In this document: positions 1 through 6,668 of the stretch, piece by piece
How positions within the stretch are numbered: position 1 is the first letter of the stretch
Layout: the number at the start of each line of letters is the position of its first letter
From: Granulicella sp. UBA5172
GTDB taxonomy: Bacteria; Acidobacteriota; Terriglobia; Terriglobales; Acidobacteriaceae
Reading direction: 5' to 3'
NCBI GenBank assembly: GCA_002413385.1
Contig: DHWW01000142.1
Span: 4,346-13,112 of the forward strand
DNA: 8,767 nucleotides
Notes under the pieces: model-generated
Seen by the model: only the letters and a program-made list of their open reading frames with translations
What the model was told of the DNA's origin: nothing
Database searches by the model: none
Program-made: the position numbers and the translations under genes

Positions 1-2344
1 GCAGCGCAGTGGAGAGACCTGTAGTTGTTCCAGCACCATGCTGCCCCCGCACCCGCGCCAACTCCGCCGCCCAGGGCTGCGCATCATCCGACCGAATCGC
101 TCCACCCCGCGCATCCGCCCCACCGCGCAGCATCGCCCGCACCAGCCGGTGCACCATCAGATCCGGATACCGCCGGATCGGCGACGTGAAGTGCGTGTAC
201 GAAGGCGATGCCAGCGCAAAGTGCCCCTCATTCTGCTCCGCATACCGAGCCTGCTTCAGCGACCGCAGCATCAGGTACGAGAGAATCCGCTCCTCCGGAG
301 TTCCACTGATCCTCCGCACCAGCTTCTGATACATCTGCGGCGTCACCGCAATGCTCTCCGGAATCTCATGCTGCTGCGCCGCCCGCGAATCCTTCCCCCG
401 CGCCGACCGTTGCCGCGAGTCCCGCCGGTCCGACTTCATCGTGAACTTCCGCACCGGCAGATTCCCCAGCCCCAGCGAGTGCCCAAATCCCGCCGCCGTC
501 TCCTCAAAGTCGACAATCCGCTTCGGGTCGGGCATCTCGTGGATGCGGTAGATCGAAGCAATCCCCTGCCGCTCCAGCCAGGTAGCAACGCACTCGTTGG
601 CCGACAGCATGAACTCCTCGATCAGCCGATGCGCCCACCCTCGCTCCGACCTCACGATGGCCTTCATATTCCCATCCGGATCAAACTCGACAATCGGCTC
701 CGGCAGATCAAAGTCAATCGACCCACGACGAACCCGCTTCGCATTGAGCCTCAGCGCAAGGTCGAGCATCGCGTCAAACGCGGCCGGTAGCTCAGGGTGT
801 TCAAGATCGATCCGCTCCCGCTCGGTGATGTCCTCCAAACTAGGTTCAGTCACGCCCTTTGCAGCACGAATCGGTGTTGAATCCGCACTATTTTCCTCCG
901 TTTCGCCCGCGTTGATGCAATGCTGGACGCTCGTGTAGGTCATTCGGCGCACACTGCGGATGACCCCCTCGACCACGCGGTAGCCTACGACCTCGCCCTC
1001 CGGATCGATCTCCATAATGCAGCTAAGTACAAGCCTGTCTTCATTTGGCAGCAGGCTGCACATCCCGCTGGAGAGCGCATGAGGCAGCATCGGAACCGCC
1101 CGGTCTGGAAAATATACGCTGGTGCCGCGCAACCGTGCCTCCGTATCCAGCGCCGATCCCGGCCGCACATACCAACTCACATCCGCAATATGAACCTGTA
1201 ACTCATTGTTTCCATTGGGCAAACTGCGTACCAGCACCGCATCGTCGAAGTCCCTGGCGGTCTCACCGTCGATCGTTACAATCGGCAAACCACGGAAATC
1301 TTCCCTGTTTTCAAGCACTTCCGCGCCAACAGACTCCACAGTCTCCAGTGCCCGGTCGGAAGCCTCAGCCAGCACTGCGGCAGGGAAACTATGTGGAATG
1401 TGATGTTTACGGATGATAATCTCCACATCAACACCGAAAGCATCCGGTGGCCCCAGCACCTCCATCACCCGCCCTCGCGCCGGCCGCCCCGGAGAAGGGA
1501 AGCTGGTGATCTCGACATCGACCGCCAGTCCTTCGAGAGGGAAGCGAGGATCTTTGGAATCAGCGGCTTGCAGGGTGAGGCGAGCCTCGTCGCCAAGCAT
1601 CCGGTGTGGCGATTCAGCCGCATCCGAGACGATTTCATCCCCCTCGGCAATAGCAATGGCGCCGCCAATGCGCTCGTCCAGCGGGGTGACGCAATTCCCA
1701 GTAAGCATAATCGAATCAGCACGTTGGTGAGGGCGAGCGTAGTGGAATATGCCGACAACCGTAGGGTTACGCCGGGTGAGAATCCGCGCAATGCGCCCGG
1801 AACGACGTCCGTCCCGACCCGGAAGTGCTTCATCTACAAGGACTAAGTCGCCCTGCATCGCCCCGTTGATCTCGTTGGGTGGAATGAAAATGTCTTCCTG
1901 CGCTTGCCCCGCATTCCCGCTACGCTCGGGCTGCCCAGCCTCACCTTTAACCCTTTTATGTGAAGCACTTGCGTCCGGACGCACAAACCCAAACCCATCC
2001 CGATGCAGATCCAGTCGCCCACTGACCAGCCGGTCACGCCCCGAACGGACAGCCGCCTCCATCCCATCCCATCGACCGGCTGGATTGCTAGTGCGTCCAG
2101 ATGGAGCAAATGATTGATTAGTAAGGAGTTCACGCTTCGGAATCGACCACATATCCTCGCCAGAGCGGACCAGGTCACCGCGGGCGACCATACGGGTTAG
2201 CTGCTCCACAAGCAGTCGCCGTTCGCGTCCTCCGCCCAGCCCCAGTTCGCGGATAAGTTGTTTGTATCCAGCACGTCCGCCCGCTGAGCGACTGATTCTG
2301 GCGATCAGATCGCGATCACTACGTGGATAAGGAGTCCGGGCCAT
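1..2344 (-). CDS. rnr: Ribonuclease R (RNB-family 3'-5' exoribonuclease), C-terminus cut by window edge
   Basis: This is a processive 3'-5' exoribonuclease of the RNase II/R family, which degrades structured RNA in the cytoplasm. I translated the minus strand across the whole stretch and found 781 open codons. Residues 1-70 look like the N-terminal winged helix. A cold-shock/OB domain starts near residue 108 (GRLDLHRDGFGFVRPD). The RNB domain carries IDGETARDFDDAV with metal-binding Asp359, Asp365, Asp367 and Asp368, then IADVSWYVRPGSALDTEARL and SPIRRYPD (721-728, with the family Arg). These match E. coli RNase R closely. The start is fixed by an in-frame TAG two codons upstream (2348-2350). 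No good Shine-Dalgarno precedes the ATG. Odd points are a basic linker at residues 637-659, a polar insert in the OB domain (about 124-143), and an Ala/Gly-rich stretch after residue 738 where the usual ERRAD motif has not yet appeared. The S1 domain and tail lie outside the window. Confidence 0.95.
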   Translation of the reverse strand, partial: MARTPYPRSDRDLIARISRSAGGRAGYKQLIRELGLGGGRERRLLVEQLTRMVARGDLVRSGEDMWSIPKRELLTNQSFAPSGRTSNPAGRWDGMEAAVRSGRDRLVSGRLDLHRDGFGFVRPDASASHKRVKGEAGQPERSGNAGQAQEDIFIPPNEINGAMQGDLVLVDEALPGRDGRRSGRIARILTRRNPTVVGIFHYARPHQRADSIMLTGNCVTPLDERIGGAIAIAEGDEIVSDAAESPHRMLGDEARLTLQAADSKDPRFPLEGLAVDVEITSFPSPGRPARGRVMEVLGPPDAFGVDVEIIIRKHHIPHSFPAAVLAEASDRALETVESVGAEVLENREDFRGLPIVTIDGETARDFDDAVLVRSLPNGNNELQVHIADVSWYVRPGSALDTEARLRGTSVYFPDRAVPMLPHALSSGMCSLLPNEDRLVLSCIMEIDPEGEVVGYRVVEGVIRSVRRMTYTSVQHCINAGETEENSADSTPIRAAKGVTEPSLEDITERERIDLEHPELPAAFDAMLDLALRLNAKRVRRGSIDFDLPEPIVEFDPDGNMKAIVRSERGWAHRLIEEFMLSANECVATWLERQGIASIYRIHEMPDPKRIVDFEETAAGFGHSLGLGNLPVRKFTMKSDRRDSRQRSARGKDSRAAQQHEIPESIAVTPQMYQKLVRRISGTPEERILSYLMLRSLKQARYAEQNEGHFALASPSYTHFTSPIRRYPDLMVHRLVRAMLRGGADARGGAIRSDDAQPWAAELARVRGQHGAGTTTGLSTAL

Positions 2345-2601
2345 GGTCTAAGACGAGCATACGCGGGAACGCAAAAACAGCGGGGATGTTTGAGGCGCTC
2401 GAAGCATAGAACATCTCGGACGTGAGATTTGTGACATATCCGGTCCGTTTGCCCTGCCAAAATTGACCAATATTGGGGCATTCTGGACATTCAGAGCGAC
2501 CATGGCAGGGTGAGGCGTGTGCATCACCTGAGTAGATATCAAGTCCAGCGCATTTATAAGTCAGTACACGTAAAGATTACCTCAGTAATGTTAACTGGAT
2601 A

Positions 2602-2625
2602 GTATATAGTTATACCGTTTATAAC
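2602..2625. repeat. Overlapping AT-rich inverted repeats, operator-like
   Basis: GTTATA (2609-2614) and TATAAC (2620-2625) form a perfect inverted repeat with a 5-bp spacer. Two further symmetric TA steps lie outside at 2605-2606 and 2628-2629. A second inverted repeat, GTATA-TAGT-TATAC, overlaps it at 2602-2615. The pair sits directly upstream of the candidate -35 of the peptide gene, where an activator or repressor site would be expected. The symmetry is seen directly; binding by a regulator is inference, and AT-rich DNA produces such palindromes by chance fairly often. Confidence 0.35.
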
Positions 2626-2627
2626 GC

Positions 2628-2656
2628 TAGACTTAGCATTTATATCATCTTATGCT
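2628..2656 (+). promoter_or_regulatory. Weak sigma70-type promoter candidate for the peptide gene
   Basis: TAGACT (2628-2633) and TATGCT (2651-2656) are separated by 17 bp, and each matches the consensus hexamer at four of six positions. Transcription would begin near 2663 and leave a leader of about 70 nt before the peptide start. The spacing is ideal but the hexamers are poor, so this is only a candidate. Confidence 0.28.
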
Positions 2657-2732
2657 GTGTCTATCTGGTTTGTCCAGAGAAAAATTAGAAATCTTTCGCC
2701 AAACACTTATCACTGCCAAGGAGAAATACACC

Positions 2733-2924
2733 ATGAAAATCATCGCAATGCGCAGCTTCGTTCTCGCCCTCGCTCTCGTCGGATTCGGCGCAACCTCCAT
2801 GATCTCATCGGCAAAGACGACCAGCGCATCAGCGACCACGGCACGCATTCAGGTCCAGACGAACGTTGTGAGCACGCCGACCGCGCTTTGTGCACCGGGC
2901 GCAACCTCCTGCGGCATCGACTAG
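2733..2924 (+). CDS. Small secreted peptide with C-terminal cysteine pair, function unknown
   Basis: A 63-aa protein of no family I recognise. Residues 1-7 are short and basic (Lys2, Arg7) and residues 8-20 are hydrophobic (SFVLALALVGFGA), which is a typical Sec signal sequence. Cleavage could fall after SSA (residue 27) or ASA (residue 34), leaving a mature peptide of about 29-36 residues rich in Thr, Ser and Ala. It ends LCAPGATSCGID, with Cys53 and Cys60 six residues apart, close enough for a disulfide once exported. The start is well supported: AAGGAG lies at 2718-2723, nine nt before the ATG. An in-frame start at 2655 would bury this site inside the gene and add a charged stretch before the signal, so I rejected it. 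It is followed after 88 nt by a polytopic membrane protein gene, with a strong hairpin between them. Signal, substrate or envelope roles are all possible. Confidence 0.72.
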   Translation: MKIIAMRSFVLALALVGFGATSMISSAKTTSASATTARIQVQTNVVSTPTALCAPGATSCGID

Positions 2925-2966
2925 TCTCGCAAGAGATTCTATCCAAATAACATATTGCAGTTGCTT

Positions 2967-3006
2967 CACCTCCCGTGCGCGGTTACTATTATCGCGCAGG
3001 GAGGTG
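2967..3006 (+). promoter_or_regulatory. Intercistronic hairpin that sequesters the downstream ribosome binding site
   Basis: CACCTCCC (2967-2974) pairs perfectly with GGGAGGTG (2999-3006), and GCGCG (2977-2981) pairs with CGCGC (2993-2997). The helix therefore has 13 base pairs, interrupted only by GT opposite A, closed by an 11-nt AT-rich loop. The 3' arm GGGAGGTG is the Shine-Dalgarno of the membrane protein gene starting at 3013, so folding would hide it. Only three T residues follow, so it is a poor intrinsic terminator. It could be a translational switch, an mRNA-stabilising 3' end for the peptide transcript, or an attenuator. Confidence 0.7.
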
Positions 3007-3012
3007 TTTGCT

Positions 3013-3981
3013 ATGGATACGAAGGTGCTTCTCGAATATGCTATCTTCGCGGACTTCTTCATTGGGGCCGGGATTCTCGCTATCATGATGCGGCATCGTT
3101 TGCACCGTGAATTCTCCTTCCTATCGGCATTTCTGGCAGTCAACTGTTTTGAGACTGGCAGTTCGATCGTGTTGCTCTTTTTCCGTAAGCAGCTTGGAAT
3201 ATCCGGGATCGTTGATTACGAAATTTACTTCTACTCACATTGGGCACTCTTCTTCGTCGAGTACAGTCTTTTGTTGCTCGTTATATATAGTGTTTTCCGT
3301 AAAGCGATGAAACCCCTGGATGGCTTGCACCGTGCAGGCAAGATTATATTTCGCTGGATTGGTGGGGTTTCATTAGCGCTGTCCCTAGTTATGGCTACGG
3401 GACCGCATATCGCGGGGCGCTATTACATTGCGACGCTCGCCGGACAGATGCAGCAAGGCATTAGTGTATTGACTCTTTGCCTTTTGCTATTCGTTTGTTT
3501 CTCCACAAGATACCTTGGGCTTACCTACAGAAGCCACATCTTCGGAGTGAGTCTCGGGCTTGGCATCTTCGCTACAGTTAGTTTGGTTGAGTCTGCTTGG
3601 TACGCCAACGGTGTTGGACAGACAGTTTATTCCCCCGTCTATCTCTTTAGCGCGCTGGGAAGCTGTGCGGCCTTGCTGACGTGGGGGACGTACTTTGCGA
3701 TGCCGGAGCCGGAGCGCAAGATGATTCTGCTTCCGACTACTTCGCCGTTTTTTCTATGGAATCGTATCTCTGAGGCGCTGGGTGATGAGCCGGGTTTTGT
3801 GGCTATTGCTGGGTTCAAGCCAGAGATGCTGGCGCCAGCAGAGTTGACAGTGTTTGCGGCAGCATCCAAACGGGCACGAGAGCGCAAGGTGGAAGAAGAG
3901 ATTGCGGCGCGCGAGGCCAAGGCTTCGAATACGGCTGCGCATCAAGCTCTGTCGATGCACCGCATTACGATGCCCCGGTAG
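3013..3981 (+). CDS. Polytopic membrane protein (about seven TM segments) with charged C-terminal tail, unknown function
   Basis: I do not recognise a named family. The 322-aa protein has hydrophobic segments at roughly residues 8-26, 34-56, 74-96, 115-130, 150-166, 177-195 and 208-229, which suggests a seven-helix inner-membrane protein. After the last helix a soluble tail follows: PEPERKMILLP (230-240), a short hydrophobic patch, and a strongly charged, probably helical stretch (residues 285-303, KRARERKVEEE). The start at 3013 is chosen because GGGAGGTG ends six nt before it; the reading frame is open further upstream, but that part overlaps the peptide gene. The first two thirds use many AT-rich codons, while the end of the gene returns to the GC-rich usage of its neighbours. 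Translation may be controlled by the hairpin at 2967-3006. It lies 9 nt before the YdjM-type gene, so the two are probably co-transcribed. A receptor, sensor or transporter role is conjecture. Confidence 0.8.
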   Translation: MDTKVLLEYAIFADFFIGAGILAIMMRHRLHREFSFLSAFLAVNCFETGSSIVLLFFRKQLGISGIVDYEIYFYSHWALFFVEYSLLLLVIYSVFRKAMKPLDGLHRAGKIIFRWIGGVSLALSLVMATGPHIAGRYYIATLAGQMQQGISVLTLCLLLFVCFSTRYLGLTYRSHIFGVSLGLGIFATVSLVESAWYANGVGQTVYSPVYLFSALGSCAALLTWGTYFAMPEPERKMILLPTTSPFFLWNRISEALGDEPGFVAIAGFKPEMLAPAELTVFAAASKRARERKVEEEIAAREAKASNTAAHQALSMHRITMPR

Positions 3982-3990
3982 ACGGCTCCC

Positions 3991-5196
3991 ATGGAGCCTG
4001 TAACCCACATGTTGACGGGGGCATGCCTCTCGCGCACTGGACTCAACCGGAAGGCGGCGTATGCCACGCTAACGATGGTAGTGGCTGCGGAGTTCCCCGA
4101 TGTCGATATGCTTTGGGGCTTGCGGGGACCGGTGGATCAGTTTCAGCACCATCGTGGCATTACGCACGCATTTCTAGGGCTGCCCTTCGAGGCAGCCTTT
4201 ATTGTTGCCGGGGTATATGGATGGCATCGATGGCGGGTGGCCAGGCGGACGCGGGTCGATGCAGCAGCGGGAAGCAGATTCCCTTCAGGAGCCAGCGGGG
4301 CAGTTATAAGACCGCTGACTGCGGCACCAGTGCGGTGGGGTGCGTTGTATGGGTTGGCGCTGCTGGCGCTGCTCAGCCACTTGCTGCTGGACTATACGAA
4401 TAACTATGGGCTGCGGCCATTCTTTCCGTTCAATGACCAATGGTATGCAGCGTCCATTGTGTTCCTCTTTGATCCAGTGATCTTCGCGCTGTTGCTGGGG
4501 GCACTGACAACGCCGTGGTTATTTGGGCTCGTGGGGTCGGAGGTGGGTGCCAGGAAGCAGCCGTTCCGGGCACGCGGCTGGGCGATTGCGGCGTTGTTGG
4601 GCGTGGTTGGATGGTGGGCATTGCGTGAGGTGGAGTACGGACGCGCGGTTCAGTTGGCAATGACGCAGAACATTCCAGCGCCGGTGAAGACGGTGGCGTC
4701 GCCGGGGCCAGATCCGATTGATCAGGAGGGTGTTGCCCCCGCAGAGGCGACGCCAACGTATTTGGTAGCCCAGAAGGCGCTGGCGAGTCCTGATCTTCTC
4801 AGTCCGTTTCAATGGTCGGCGGTGACGGATTTTGGGCCGGTGTACCAACTGTCGGAGATTGATACGCAGAGTGGGACGCTGATGCCGGGTGACACAACGT
4901 ATCCGAAGCCCGGCGATAGTCCAGCGGTTCGGACGGCCGAGGACAGCAAGCTGGGGCGCGCGTATATGGATTGGTCGCCGATGCCGTTTGTGGAGGTGGT
5001 GAAGGCGGACAGCGAGTTGGCGGATGGAACGGGTCGCGGTGGTGATGGGGTGGAGAAAGTGGTTACGTTTCGTGATCCGCGGTTTATGGGTGGGTGGATG
5101 GGAACTCCGGCACGTTCAGCGCTTTCGGGTACGGTGTCCCTCAATGCGGCGGGGAAGATTGTGCAGGAGACGATGGATGGGCGGGTGGAGCGTTAG
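3991..5196 (+). CDS. YdjM/YbcI-type membrane-bound metal-dependent hydrolase (DUF457) with long C-terminal extension
   Basis: A 401-aa integral membrane protein of the DUF457/YdjM group, annotated as putative metal-dependent hydrolases; the natural substrate is unknown. The N-terminus has the family pattern: MEPVTHMLTGACLS with His6, EFPDVD with Asp37 and Asp39, HHRGITH with His53, His54 and His59, and SHLLLDYTNNYG with His130 and Asp134. These are the likely metal ligands. A DPV motif follows at residues 161-163. Hydrophobic segments lie around 61-78, 117-133, 155-178 and 197-211. Residues from about 213 to 401 form a soluble domain of nearly 190 residues that is absent from the roughly 200-aa E. 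coli YdjM. The start lies 9 nt after the previous stop and has almost no Shine-Dalgarno, which suggests translational coupling within an operon. A regulatory or envelope-lipid role cannot be told from sequence. Confidence 0.85.
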   Translation: MEPVTHMLTGACLSRTGLNRKAAYATLTMVVAAEFPDVDMLWGLRGPVDQFQHHRGITHAFLGLPFEAAFIVAGVYGWHRWRVARRTRVDAAAGSRFPSGASGAVIRPLTAAPVRWGALYGLALLALLSHLLLDYTNNYGLRPFFPFNDQWYAASIVFLFDPVIFALLLGALTTPWLFGLVGSEVGARKQPFRARGWAIAALLGVVGWWALREVEYGRAVQLAMTQNIPAPVKTVASPGPDPIDQEGVAPAEATPTYLVAQKALASPDLLSPFQWSAVTDFGPVYQLSEIDTQSGTLMPGDTTYPKPGDSPAVRTAEDSKLGRAYMDWSPMPFVEVVKADSELADGTGRGGDGVEKVVTFRDPRFMGGWMGTPARSALSGTVSLNAAGKIVQETMDGRVER

Positions 5197-5380
5197 GGAC
5201 GAGCGAAATACCAACTTTATCTCCTAGGCGGAAGCGAATAGGCAGTCGACGCCAGGGTGCTTGGCCGGGACGCCAATTCCCTGCGTGAATGACAACAGAG
5301 CGAAAAGTAAAAGCACGTACAATAAGACCAGCCGGCTGCAGTGCAATGCCGCGAACGCTTATCTAGAAAGCCTAACTATC

Positions 5381-5938
5381 ATGCTTGCCATTCTCGTTCT
5401 CATGCTCGCTGCTTTGAGCCGCCTTCTGCCTCACGTGTTTCATGGTATGGCTTACAACTTCACTGCCGTGGGTGCGGGTCTGCTGTTCTTTGGCTCGCGC
5501 AGGCCGCGCTGGCAGGCGGTGTTGGCAGTTGCCGTGATGGCGCTGATGGATGTCTTCCTCACAACGAAGGTGTACGGGTACGCGTTCCATGTGAGCGGGT
5601 ATCTGGTGACGTGGGCATGGTATGCGGCGGTTTGCATGATCGGCAGTGTGCTGCTGCGGAAGGTGACGGTGCTGCGGGTGGTGGGCGGCGTGCTGGCTTC
5701 AGCGACGAGCTTCTTCCTCCTGAGCAATTTCATGGTGTGGGCGAGCGCGTCAACTTTGGGGAGTGTGATGTATCCGCACAGCGTGGCCGGGTTGGTGAGT
5801 TGCTATGCGGCGGCGCTGCCATTCTATGGGAACGATTTGATGTCGACGGGCGTCTTTGCGGCGGCGTTCTTTGGGCTGCCGGTGCTGGTGACGCGACTGG
5901 CGGAGATCATGGACTCGATGCAACAGCCTACGGTATAG
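5381..5938 (+). CDS. DUF6580-type integral membrane protein
   Basis: A 185-aa, highly hydrophobic protein resembling the DUF6580 family. Recognisable points are LAALSRLLPH (9-18), NFTAVGAGLLFFG (26-38), FLLSNFMVW (112-120) and YPHSVAGLVSCYAAALPFYG (131-150). About five to six membrane segments can be drawn. The family has no established function as far as I know; its size and architecture recall small substrate-binding membrane subunits, but this is speculation. I chose the ATG at 5381 because the protein then begins with the family's first helix; the frame stays open upstream to 5261 but that part looks non-coding. The Shine-Dalgarno is weak (AGAAAG, ten nt upstream). The gene is 184 nt from its left neighbour, probably has its own promoter, and ends at a strong hairpin terminator. 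Confidence 0.78.
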   Translation: MLAILVLMLAALSRLLPHVFHGMAYNFTAVGAGLLFFGSRRPRWQAVLAVAVMALMDVFLTTKVYGYAFHVSGYLVTWAWYAAVCMIGSVLLRKVTVLRVVGGVLASATSFFLLSNFMVWASASTLGSVMYPHSVAGLVSCYAAALPFYGNDLMSTGVFAAAFFGLPVLVTRLAEIMDSMQQPTV

Positions 5939-5962
5939 AGGCGAAGGGTTACGAAAAAAATG

Positions 5963-5989
5963 AAGGCCGCGCTGAGTGCGCGGCCTTTT
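5963..5989. terminator. Bidirectional rho-independent terminator
   Basis: AAGGCCGCGC (5963-5972) and GCGCGGCCTT (5978-5987) form a perfect 10-bp stem with the loop TGAGT. TTTT (5986-5989) follows on the plus strand, and a seven-A run at 5954-5960 gives a U-tract for minus-strand transcripts. It lies between the convergent DUF6580 and DedA genes and should end both transcripts. Confidence 0.92.
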
Positions 5990-6004
5990 GTCGTTGCTGC
6001 GGGA

Positions 6005-6661
6005 TTAGACCTCTTCTTCTACGGGGAGGGAAATTCCCTTACGTCGGTCGAAGACTTTGCGGACCATGTAGAAGACCAGCCAGAGCAGTGCTGTGAGTGC
6101 CACTCCAATCACCAGGTCAAGGTGTTGATGGACTACGTGGCGGAGGGAGCGGATGAGGGTTGGGCCGAACCAGATGGTGAGCAGTGAGCAGATGAGGAAT
6201 TGGGTGAGCTTGCCGCAGAAGATGGCCAGGAGGAAGGGAAGGGTCTTCATCTCGAAGACCCCGGCGGCGAACTCAAAGAGCTTGAGCGGGGTAGGAGGGG
6301 GGAGCATGGCCGGGATCATAATGGCGAGAAACTCCTGGCTCTCGAAGCGATCGCGGATGCGCTCGTAGCGTTCGCGGTTGATGCGCTTGAGCAGGAAGAG
6401 CTCACCGCCGGCACGGCCGATGAAGAAGGGGACGAGCGAACCGATGGCGGAGGCAACCGCGGCTACAAGACTGTAGAGGAGGAAGCGCTCGTGATTTACC
6501 GCGACGTAGCCGATGATGACACCGTCCATGGAGACGGGGATAGGGATCAGTGCGGAGTCAATCAGGGCAAGGCCAGCGACCCCCCAGATCCCGAGAGGCT
6601 TGAGGACTGTCAGCAGGGCTAGAGAAAACTTATGCAAAAGAGCGATGGGTGCGAGTTTCAC
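6005..6661 (-). CDS. DedA-family (VTT domain) inner-membrane protein
   Basis: A 218-aa member of the DedA/VTT superfamily, polytopic proteins related to TMEM41B/VMP1 that are implicated in lipid flipping and envelope homeostasis. The pattern is clear: DSALIPIPVSMDGVIIGY (35-52) forms the first re-entrant region, IGSLVPFFIGRAGGE (73-87) carries the GR..G signature, and AMLPPPTPLKLFEFAAGVF (118-136) is the second re-entrant region, followed by FLLAIFCGKLTQFLICSLL. The last helix is near 182-200 and ends in a charged tail. It begins with GTG, seven nt after the stop of the upstream mog-like gene, so the two form one transcriptional unit; the unit ends at the hairpin at 5963-5989. The acidic residue usual in the first re-entrant motif is displaced (Asp46), as in a subset of the family. 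The substrate cannot be read from sequence. Confidence 0.87.
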   Translation of the reverse strand: MKLAPIALLHKFSLALLTVLKPLGIWGVAGLALIDSALIPIPVSMDGVIIGYVAVNHERFLLYSLVAAVASAIGSLVPFFIGRAGGELFLLKRINRERYERIRDRFESQEFLAIMIPAMLPPPTPLKLFEFAAGVFEMKTLPFLLAIFCGKLTQFLICSLLTIWFGPTLIRSLRHVVHQHLDLVIGVALTALLWLVFYMVRKVFDRRKGISLPVEEEV

Positions 6662-6668
6662 GAAGTCT

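Larger units (their letters stand above)
2345..2732. other. Divergent intergenic region, AT-rich in its right half
   Basis: This 388-nt gap separates the RNase R gene (leftward) from the small peptide gene (rightward). The left half has normal base composition and contains one perfect 10-bp palindrome, CCAATATTGG, at 2467-2476. The right half, from about 2540, is clearly richer in A and T than any coding sequence nearby and holds overlapping inverted repeats at 2602-2625 and a weak promoter candidate. I see no RNA gene and no convincing ORF. It most likely carries the promoters of both flanking genes, but it is unusually long for that alone. Confidence 0.7.

Noticed and set aside
2348..2542. 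64-aa minus-strand ORF ahead of the RNase R gene
   Set aside because: It has no domain, no ribosome binding site and an average composition; its stop falls just before the RNase R start by chance, and it lies in the likely promoter region.
2652..2732. Upstream in-frame extension of the small peptide
   Set aside because: It would place a charged segment before a good signal sequence, and AAGGAG at 2718-2723 points to the ATG at 2733.
2890..3012. Upstream in-frame extension of the 322-aa membrane protein
   Set aside because: It overlaps the peptide gene and the hairpin, and the GGGAGGTG site fits the ATG at 3013 exactly.
2967..3012. Reading the intercistronic hairpin as a rho-independent terminator
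   Set aside because: Only three T residues follow the stem, and the 3' arm is the ribosome binding site of the next gene, so translation control or mRNA protection fits better.
5197..5380. Possible extra gene or promoter between the YdjM-type and DUF6580 genes
   Set aside because: Short open frames here look non-coding. TACAAT at 5318-5323 resembles a -10 box, but no -35 is found at a proper distance.
6241..6261. 8-bp inverted repeat GGGTCTTC/GAAGACCC with 5-nt loop
   Set aside because: It lies inside the dedA-like coding sequence, is short, and could arise by chance; no terminator-like T-run is present.
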